Shown: piece by piece, positions 7,699-13,830 of the stretch
How positions within the stretch are numbered: position 1 is the first letter of the stretch
How the letters are laid out: every line of letters starts with the position of its first letter
DNA from: Gryganskiella cystojenkinii
Taxonomy: Eukaryota > Mortierellomycota > Mortierellomycetes > Mortierellales > Mortierellaceae
Direction: 5' to 3'
Assembly (NCBI GenBank): GCA_015852425.1
Contig: JAAAIG010000812.1
Coordinates: 1 to 13,830 of the forward strand
DNA length: 13,830 nt
Notes under the pieces: generated by a model
Database searches by the model: none
Told to the model about the DNA's origin: nothing
Seen by the model: the letters and a program-made list of their open reading frames with translations, nothing else
Made by a program: the position numbers and the translations under genes

Positions 7699-9473
7699 AT
7701 GGCTGCAACCGAAAAATCAATATCTCCTCTTGCTCCTCACAACGACTCTATTGTCGACACGAAAAAGGACTCTACGGATCTTGAACGTCAAACTCCTTCC
7801 CCTTCGTTCATCTCAAAGATAAAAGAGGATGAAGAACCGACATCACCACTACCACGACTCAGCGCTCCCAGACTGGCCTTGCTCTTCTTTGGGTAAGAGA
7901 AATTAAATCGACGACCGTTAAAGACACTTGAATCTATACTGTTTTCTATAATAACCATACTCGCGCCTTCGTCTCATCCACTTTCTGCTTCAGTCTCTTC
8001 CTGGGATCCTTCCTGGCTAGTTTGGACATCAGTATCATCGCCACAGCCCTTCCTCGCATCGCTTCTGATTTCAACGCCCAGACCGAGATGAGTTGGATCG
8101 CGACCGCCTACATGCTCGCCTATACAGCACTCCAACTTGTTTACGGTCGTATCTCGGACATCTTTGGTCGTCGTTCCATGTACATGATCGCCTGCGTGAT
8201 ATTTCTCCTCGGTTCCATCGGTTGTGGCGTCGCCAATTCCATGACCATGTTGATCCTCTTTCGCGCCGTCCAGGGTATCGGTGGATCCGGTCTCTTTTCC
8301 CTCGTCATGATTATCATTGCTGACATGTTTTCGGATATTGAGGAACGCGCCAAATACCAGACATTGGTCTGGGTCGCGTTTGCGGTCTCGTCCGTCACCG
8401 GTCCTTTGCTTGGGGGTGTCTTTGTTGAACATGCGACTTGGCGTTGGTGCTTCCATATCAACTTGCCTCTTGTCACCATCTCGTTCGTCCTGATCACCTG
8501 GTTGCTCAAGATTCCATCCCGGTCCGAATCCCAGTCGCATGATCCCAAATCCAACATGAAGGAGAAATTGGCCAGAATCGATTACCTAGGGATTATCTTC
8601 GTGGTTGCGGCCGTCATCTGTTTGTTGTTGGCCTTGACCTGGGGTGGCACGACTTATCCATGGAAATCTGCTCAGATCATTTCCCTCTTTTGCATCTTTG
8701 TCGTCTTGATTATCCTCTTGATGTGGATCGAGAGCCGAGTTCAGGAACCTGTCATTCCTCCAGCCCTCTTCTTGAACCGCGATCTGGCCATCGTGCTTTT
8801 GGTTGCTTCCCTCACAGGGTTTGTCTTTATGGGTTGCACCTATTACATTCCTCTTTACTTTCAGGTCGTCCAGGGTGTCTCGACCACTGTCTCTGGTGTT
8901 CGTTTAATGCCCAGTGTTCTCGGCGTGGTAGTTAGCACAACCATCTCTTCCTTCGTGATGAAGCGCTTCAAGGACATCCGTTTATTTATCTGGACAGGTC
9001 TTGTTATCATGGTTACCGGTAATGGACTCTTGATCCTCTTTGGTGTCAATACCTCGGTCGGTCAACAAGTCGGATTCGTTCTCATCCTCGGTCTCGGCCA
9101 GGGTCTCATATTTCAGAACTGTATCTTTGCCTGCCAGGAACTCGCAGAGAAGAAGGACTTGGCTGTCGCAACGTCGCTCTGTGGATTCATCAACGCGATC
9201 GGTTCCGCTGTCGGTGTCGCTGTCTGTGCCGCGATCCTGAACAATAGTCTTTTGAGGAACTTGACCAAATTGCCCCAGTCTGTGCAGGACATCGTCCGTG
9301 CGGCCGATGCGCTCGAAAACATGAACGCGGTCGCGACATTGCCCGCGGAAATCAAAGGATCGGTGATCAAGGCTTACGCGGATTCGTTCCAGTTCTTGTT
9401 CACAATCTTGACGCCAATCATCGGTGTCGCTCTCCTAGCCTCTATCCTAATCCGCAAGAAGAGAGTCGTTTAA
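7699..9473 (+). CDS. MFS transporter, DHA2 (14-TMS drug:H+ antiporter-like) family, two exons
   Basis: A proton-coupled membrane transporter of the major facilitator superfamily; relatives export drugs or move basic amino acids into the vacuole. Exon 1 is 7699-7892 and exon 2 is 7994-9473; the joined protein is 557 residues, usual for DHA2. A ~58-residue hydrophilic N-terminus (no signal peptide) precedes the first membrane segment. Motifs: LASLDISIIATALPRI (about 72-87), the DHA2 first-helix signature with Asp76; motif A GRISDIFGRR (116-125); motif B LILFRAVQGIGGSG (151-164) with its Arg; motif C GPLLGG (201-206); then TWRWCFHINLP. Repeated hydrophobic segments follow to the C-terminal IRKKRVV. 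TATA at 7593 and the ATG after a short leader fit the start. The substrate and the membrane (plasma or vacuolar) cannot be read from sequence. It is divergent from PCD and convergent with the OPT gene. Confidence 0.93.
7893..7993 (+). other. Intron in the MFS gene (101 bases, phase 2)
   Basis: The donor is GTAAGA and the acceptor is CTTTCTGCTTCAG. Splicing joins GG to T to give Gly and the continuous segment LLFFGLFLGSFLASLD, which completes the first membrane helix. Unspliced, exon 1 runs into TAA immediately. Confidence 0.92.
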
Positions 9474-9476
9474 ACA

Positions 9477-9505
9477 CCCCCCCCCCCCCTCCTCCTCCTC
9501 CTCCC
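9477..9505 (+). repeat. Poly-C run and CCT microsatellite
   Basis: Thirteen C (9477-9489) run into about five CCT units, starting four bases after the MFS stop codon. The exact length is prone to sequencing and replication slippage. Confidence 0.8.
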
Positions 9506-9626
9506 GACACCAGTCAAGTCTATAGTCATTGATACCCTCAACAATAACTAGCACAGGGACATGTCCTCTAGTAATAGAATCAGCCTATGTTTTTATTCTT
9601 CTAAACACACAAGATTAGTTTCTGCG

Positions 9627-9682
9627 CGCACGTAAGCAACGCACGTAAGGAACGAGCAAATGGCAAACGGCAAACGGCAAAT
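9627..9682 (+). repeat. Two adjacent short tandem repeats
   Basis: A 13-base unit CGCACGTAAGCAA is duplicated at 9640-9652 with one change (CGCACGTAAGGAA). Nine bases on, a 7-base unit GGCAAAC occurs three times (9662-9682, last copy ending in T). Both lie in the convergent 3' spacer. Confidence 0.75.
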
Positions 9683-9816
9683 ATAAAAGCATCAAGCGAA
9701 AAGCAAAAGGCAAGATACACAAGAAGGAAAAAGATGAAAATATTGTTTAATGTACAAGATAACGATGTGGGTGTAGAAACAAAAGAATGCCAATTCGTAA
9801 AAGATCTCTTCCTATT

Positions 9817-12083
9817 TTAGCAGATATCATCGTTACAAGCCCAACGGACGGTGCCAGCCTTGACGCCACCGAGGACCATGATCGCCTTGATAATACCAGC
9901 GACACCGACACCAGAGATGAAACCTCCCGCAACCGAGTACATGTACTTCTCATGCGCAATTCTGTTGATACGGATCCAGACCTGTCCTCCAACCCAACCA
10001 GTCAACATAGCCAAGGCAAGGGCGGGCGAAGGGTTGATCATACCAAGACCAACAGCGTTCAAGTTGATCCAGTAAGGGCGCCACTTCTGAGGAACGACCT
10101 TGATGCGGAAGAGAATGTTGGCGATGGCGAGGAAAGCCAAGCAGATGGCAGTGATGACGGATCCCTTGGGGACGGAACCTCCGGTGGTCAAGACCTCGCA
10201 AACAGACTGCCAGGTCAAAACAGAGACGAGACCAAACTCACACTTTTGGACGGGGATGGTAGGGTCGACAATGCAGTGGTACGCCTCCGTGTAAAGAATG
10301 AACAAGGGGACGGCGGCAGCAATGGCGAAGACGGAACCGACGCACTGGGCCAAGAACTGGGAACGAGGCGAGGCACCGAGCAGGTGACCGGTCTTGAGAT
10401 CTCCAACCATATCGACAGCCTGAGCGCAGATCGAGGCCGAGATGTTGGCACACATGAGGTTGGTCTTTTGGACGACCTGGAGCTCACCGGGGAAACGAGA
10501 GAAAACAAGCTGGGTGACCTTGCCGATAGAGCCGGTGGGGTTAATATCGGTTTCACCGGAAGCCTGAAGACCGACAAAGGCGAGGATGAAGGACAGGAGG
10601 ATAGCAAGGATGGTCGAGTAAACAGGAACCTTGAAATCGACAGCCATCAAGACGATGGTAAAGACTGCCGAGACAATCAAACCAATGACCCACCAAAGTG
10701 TGGGGACCTGCTCATGAGGAGGAACAAGATCCTTGCTAACGTATTCCGAGTTATCGGCCAACTGTTGACGCTTCGTGATCCTGCGGATCAAGTTGCGAGC
10801 CTCGCGGACACCGCTGGTGATTCCGCGCCAGAGCGATTTGCCGTTGACACCGAGCTCACCGAAGGCGGTAAAGACCATGAGTGCGATACCAGGCCAAAGG
10901 AACCAAGATTGAGCAGAACCATTGGTACCCTTGTGAGTAAAACCACGGGCCGCGACCAAGTATCCGTTCTGGACCATAAGGGGTCCGGCGAGACCGTAAG
11001 CGATAAACTCTCCCAACATGAAAGACCAAACAGTCGATGCGGGGGTCATCAAACCGGCACCAAAGAAAGAGAAATCAAAGCTCCAGGCCCAACCCCAAAC
11101 CTCATCCGCATGTTGAAGAGGCCAGTAGCTGGTGGCATGACCGATCCAGTAGAGGATATGGAGCGTGTCAAAGATACCGGGGATAAAGTTTCCAATGAGG
11201 ACAAAGATCATGGCTACCAAGAAAGCGATCATCATAATAAAAGCTGTCTTTTTGGCATCCGTGGCGGCCTTGGATCCAGTCTTGTGCAGGTTGCGAATGG
11301 TCTCAGCGGCAGCACGAGGTGTGGGGAAGACCAAATCCTGGTTAATAACGAAGTGAGTTCTCAAGGGAACCGCAAAGAACATTCCAAAGAAGGCAGCAGA
11401 GGTGGTCCAGAGGACCAAAGTCAAGGCATCGTCCTTGGGCATACGACCGACGCCCATGAGGCCCATACGGTACATGGCGGGGATGGCGGTAACGAAGCCG
11501 GTCGACAGTCCTCCAGCGGTTGTAGCAGCAGCCTGGCAGGTGGCGTTTTCACGAGGGCCAAAGGAGTTGCCCATCAAGCGAGAAATGGGCTTAAGGATAA
11601 TGAAACCAAAGATGGCACCCCAGAGCGAGGCACCAAAAGTCCAACCGATCTTGAGTCCCACGTACAAGTTACTGGCGGCGACAACACATCCCAACAAGGA
11701 GCCGACGATCGCTGCACGCCTGTTAATGTTTTTTTGATGAGAATTTGCGATGTTGCTTGTTAGGACACACTGTTTTTGTGCAGTCTTGGATCCGACGATG
11801 CGTGTATATTGGACAAAGAGAGAGAGCGATAGGGCACGTAAACAAAGTATATTTACCATGTGAACTGGTGTTCCTCAGGAGGGAACTCTTCGTCGTCATC
11901 GCCATCGTCCTTGATTTCGTAGTCATCATCGTCGGAGCGCTTGTCCTCAGTAAAGCTGATGGGGCGGTCAGGGTGAACGTAGTCATCGGCTTTGAAGGAG
12001 GCAGAACGACCGAGAGGGTGATGATGACCGTCGTGGGCCTCGGCCTTGTGAGGGTAGTCCTTTTCGTTAAGCGTGCTCTGCAT
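9817..12083 (-). CDS. OPT-superfamily transporter (oligopeptide / YSL-like), two exons
   Basis: A multi-pass proton-coupled transporter of the OPT superfamily, whose members carry oligopeptides or metal chelates across the plasma or vacuolar membrane. Exon 1 is 12083-11857 and exon 2 is 11719-9817; the joined protein is 709 residues, usual for the family. The splice joins HQFT to WRAAIVGSLLGC, restoring the start of the first helix, followed by SNLYVGLKIGW, typical of OPT proteins. Later come RMGLMGVG, a helix-rich middle and GETDINPTGSIGKVTQLVF (about 464-482), matching the family's TDxNPxxxxGKxTQ segment. About a dozen or more hydrophobic segments are visible. The cytosolic N-terminus (1-75) has a HxxxHDGHHHP cluster and a long Asp/Glu run before the first helix. 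The ATG at 12083 is the first in frame after a C/T-rich leader and about 110 bases below a TATA-like site. YSL-like placement is tentative; the substrate is unknown. The antisense strand is open for 658 codons, which is a shadow. Confidence 0.93.
11720..11856 (-). other. Intron in the OPT gene (137 bases, phase 2)
   Basis: On the minus strand the donor is GTAAAT and the acceptor is CATTAACAG. A CTAAC branch-like sequence lies at 11763-11759, about 40 bases before the acceptor. Splicing rebuilds the Trp codon (TG|G) of FTWRAAIVGS; unspliced, exon 1 ends at TAA. Confidence 0.9.
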
Positions 12084-12310
12084 GGGATTTGCTGCGAATT
12101 TGAGTGAGCGGATGAGAAGAGAGAAAGGGGAAGGGTGGAGGACGGAGGGACGTTAGGGTGGAAGGGAGAGTGTCGTCGTCTGCTGTCTGATATATATTAT
12201 GTACAGATAGGAGAGACCGAGCAGACAGGAAGAGGCAGAGGAGTTGTAGAGAAAAAGAAAGAGAAGAGAGAGAAAAAAAAAGGGCGAGCTTGACGAAGAG
12301 GAATAAATAT
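12084..12310 (-). promoter_or_regulatory. C/T-rich leader and TATA-like promoter of the OPT gene
   Basis: Read on the minus strand, about 12300-12103 is almost entirely C and T, matching the leaders of the other genes here. A TATATAT element at 12197-12191 lies about 110 bases upstream of the ATG at 12083, the same arrangement as in the MFS gene. An acceptor-like TTCGCAG sits just upstream of the ATG, so a 5' leader intron or an additional upstream exon cannot be excluded. Confidence 0.5.
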
Positions 12311-12575
12311 CGACAAAAAAAAATTCGAGTGCCTTCAATCAAGGGGTTTTGTTTGGATCTGTTTGACACCACACGACTAATTGACAACAAGTGAGTGAAC
12401 TGTTGACGCTGTTACTTTTCCGTTAGTTACCCGACAAAGTGTACGCTTCTGCGAGTTGCTTCCATCCGCTCCTTTTTTCCCCCGAGGATAAGTTCAATTC
12501 TTCTTTTGCGAAGCAATCTATGACTGACAAAGTACATTCCCAGGAGCAGAGTGAAGTCGTTTGTTGCAAAAACAA

Positions 12576-12594
12576 TTTTTTTTTTTTTTCGCAG
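12576..12594 (+). other. Acceptor-like T14-CGCAG without an assigned gene
   Basis: Fourteen T followed by CGCAG make a near-ideal polypyrimidine tract and 3' splice site. GTGAGT at 12391-12396 is a possible donor, giving a 204-base intron. No coding exon can be joined convincingly on either side. Confidence 0.25.
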
Positions 12595-12607
12595 ACCGCA
12601 AACTCAG

Positions 12608-12622
12608 AACCTGGTCCAGGTT
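12608..12622. repeat. 15-bp quasi-palindrome AACCTGG-T-CCAGGTT
   Basis: Seven-base arms are exact reverse complements around a single T. It could be a dimeric protein binding site, but one isolated copy of this size is weak evidence. Confidence 0.35.
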
Positions 12623-12813
12623 TCGATAGCCCTCTTTTAGAAATGGGGATCACATCCCATTGGCTACCCTTAGACTCTCATATTTTTTCTCGCCCTTCTT
12701 TTGCCATCCTGACCGAGGATTGTGCCGAATATACCGAGTACGGACATGCTCTCTTCTTTTCCCCTGCCTTCGTTCCTGTCCGTGTTCATTCTTCATTTCC
12801 TTTCATAGCAAAG

Positions 12814-12834
12814 TTTTTTTTTTTTTTTTTTTTT
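12814..12834 (+). repeat. T21 homopolymer
   Basis: Twenty-one consecutive T; the longest homopolymer in the window. Its true length is uncertain in any assembly. Confidence 0.85.
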
Positions 12835-13405
12835 GAGAGAAAGTTAGGTTGGGCGTAAATGCAGTTCTTGGAGGAATATGATGCCATTGACTGCGGTATT
12901 GTACAAATCGTGAGAGCAAAATAAAGCAAGAGAGAGTTTGAGGGCAAAAAAAAGAGAGTTGATGGGAATGTACTGTTGCCTTCAGCGTGCCTCCCTCGTC
13001 ACGATTTTACCAGCAATAAAGAGCAAATACACGGGGATCTGCTTTGTTTGTGCGACAAACAGAGACGATCGTTCCCTAGACAAGGTTGAGGCCCGTGGAT
13101 GGTCGAACATTATTTTCTCCGAGGGCTGATCATCCTCGCCCGTTAACATATCTCTTTGTTGACCCCGGAACAGAAGTGGATAGCAAAGGTGAAAAAAAAC
13201 GAGGTCCAGACTTTTTCCTTGGTCTCATTAACAACTGTTACTCTTCGACTTGTTGTTGGCTTTCTCCAATCGATATTTCGATCGCATGGCTGCTTTGGTT
13301 ACACTCCGCTTTTGAAACTCCTTTTTCCACTTTTTTCTTTCTGTTCATGGATAGCTATCCGTTTCGTTCATTCAAGAAAAGAGAGCGTGGAAAGGGGATG
13401 AAGTC

Positions 13406-13421
13406 AGAGAGAGAGAGAGAG
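13406..13421 (+). repeat. (AG)8 microsatellite
   Basis: Eight uninterrupted AG units within a purine-rich stretch of the gene-poor right flank. Confidence 0.85.
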
Positions 13422-13511
13422 TAAATAACGAGAGACAGCCCAGCACGCCATTGTCATTTAGTTTAGTCCCAAGTGCCCGAGTCAAAAATAAAGAGAGCGC
13501 GATGTGATCAC

Positions 13512-13652
13512 TTATTGGGAGGAGGCGTAAGTTTTCACTGGATTAGTCTTGGAGAGGGACTTGAAATTGTCTTCCTTGTTGACAAGAATCTGCTTTTGAT
13601 AAGCCCTGTAATGGTCGGGATCTAATGCATGGAGACTCCGACTATCGACCAT
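13512..13652 (-). CDS. Probable C-terminal part of an unrecognised protein (46 codons visible)
   Basis: On the minus strand, from an ATG at 13652, a 46-residue frame ends at TAA (13514-13512). It contains ALDPDHYRAYQKQIL, then VNKEDNFKSLSKTNPVK and a YASSQ end, with codon third positions that look selected. The composition is that of a real soluble or small-subunit protein, unlike the surrounding frames. A TGA lies 12 bases upstream in the same frame, and the ATG context is poor, so this is more likely a last exon or downstream segment than a whole gene. A different minus-strand frame is open from 13830 to its stop at 13642 and also looks coding-like (GWKANKYKKKPAYHPTLGHA). A splice or frameshift between the two would give one basic protein, perhaps of ribosomal type; that is a guess. 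I do not recognise the family. Confidence 0.45.
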   Translation of the reverse strand: MVDSRSLHALDPDHYRAYQKQILVNKEDNFKSLSKTNPVKTYASSQ

Positions 13653-13830
13653 TGATGGTTTTCATTCGCAGGTTCGCGTGCCCGAGTGTCGGATGATAGG
13701 CTGGTTTTTTTTTGTACTTGTTGGCCTTCCATCCCTTCGATTCTCGGAATAAGATCGGACCATGAATGCTCCTTCCAATGTTCCTCTTTTTCAAAATTGT
13801 CCTCTCCTGCTGGCTGGCTGCTCCCCCCCC
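13642..13830 (-). CDS. Open, coding-like frame entering from the right edge
   Basis: This minus-strand frame is open from the window end to TAG at 13644-13642 (62 codons). After the low-complexity edge it is strongly basic, with RTILKKRNIGRSIHGPILF and then a GWKANKY/KKKPAYHP segment and NLRMKTINGR. It ends 12 bases before the end of the overlapping 13652 start, in a different frame. No consensus donor with a good acceptor is visible; GTAC at about 13724 with the AG at 13642 is possible but lacks a pyrimidine tract. It could be the upstream part of the same gene, or a chance opening. Confidence 0.25.
   Translation of the reverse strand, partial: GGGAASQQERTILKKRNIGRSIHGPILFRESKGWKANKYKKKPAYHPTLGHANLRMKTINGR

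Larger units (their letters stand above)
9474..9816. other. Convergent spacer between MFS and OPT genes, with simple repeats
   Basis: 343 bases without a gene, lying between two stop codons. It begins with a 13-C run and CCT repeats, then holds two sets of short tandem repeats (9627-9652 and 9662-9682). No canonical AATAAA is obvious for either gene; both 3' ends must lie in this interval or overlap. Confidence 0.6.
12311..13511. other. Gene-poor stretch with T runs and splice-like signals
   Basis: About 1.2 kb without a supported protein gene. The plus-strand frame 12439-12858 has no ATG start and ends by reading through a 21-T run as poly-Phe. A donor-like GTGAGT at 12391 and a strong T14-CGCAG acceptor ending at 12594 could bound an intron of a non-coding or leader transcript. 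AATAAA occurs on the plus strand at 13015-13020 and again near 12920 and 13487. The frames at 13086-13424 are simple-sequence-rich and not convincing. Confidence 0.5.

Noticed and set aside
9787..11763. A 658-codon open frame on the plus strand, fully antisense to the OPT gene
   Set aside because: Its protein is a featureless Asp/Gly/Glu/Lys/Arg-rich string, as expected when codons of a hydrophobic membrane protein are read in reverse. The minus strand has firm family motifs and a good splice junction, so this is a shadow created by codon bias.
12439..12858. Plus-strand frame of 139 codons in the right flank
   Set aside because: It lacks an ATG at its start and includes two poly-Phe stretches from T14 and T21 runs; it more likely reflects non-coding DNA with splice-like signals.
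13086..13424. Plus-strand frame of 112 codons
   Set aside because: The end is the (AG)n microsatellite read as Glu/Arg repeats, and the remainder shows no domain or codon preference.
13660..13690. GGTTCGCG-like sequence resembling a tRNA B box
   Set aside because: No matching A box or cloverleaf arms can be formed around it.

Overview
The window reads as nuclear DNA of a fungus. Genes are widely spaced and carry short GT-AG introns. Pyrimidine-rich leaders precede the start codons, homopolymer and microsatellite runs fill the spacers, and there are no bacterial-type ribosome binding sites or operons. A Mortierella-like (early-diverging) fungus would fit the style of the proteins, but that is inference; nothing here fixes the genus.

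Layout: (1) 1-2491 has no gene I can support. It ends in a strongly C/T-rich stretch and a TATA box at 2164 that probably serve the next gene. (2) 2492-6370 (+) is one long uninterrupted frame for a 1292-residue Ser/Pro/Gln-rich protein that I do not recognise. It looks mostly disordered, with one folded-looking island near residues 596-698. (3) 6597-7226 (-) is a two-exon pterin-4a-carbinolamine dehydratase (PCD/DCoH) of about 163 residues, with a mitochondrial-type presequence ahead of an internal Met that would give the normal cytosolic length. (4) 7699-9473 (+) is a two-exon DHA2-type major facilitator, 557 residues. It is divergent from PCD across a 472-bp spacer holding a perfect inverted repeat of two CACGTG boxes. 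(5) 9817-12083 (-) is a two-exon OPT-superfamily transporter, 709 residues, convergent with the MFS gene. (6) 12084-13511 is gene-poor, with long T runs and splice-like signals but no convincing protein. (7) At the right edge on the minus strand, 13512-13652 encodes a short convincing C-terminal peptide, probably the last part of a gene extending beyond the window.

No pathway links all these genes. PCD belongs to tetrahydrobiopterin recycling for aromatic amino acid hydroxylation. The two transporters handle small organic solutes (DHA2) and peptides or metal chelates (OPT). The PCD/MFS pair could be co-regulated from the shared promoter. I found no CRISPR array, insertion sequence, tRNA or rRNA, and no clear sign of an unprecedented multi-gene system. 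The observations most worth following are the two-start PCD gene, the paired E-box palindrome, the orphan disordered protein and the split-frame gene at the right edge.
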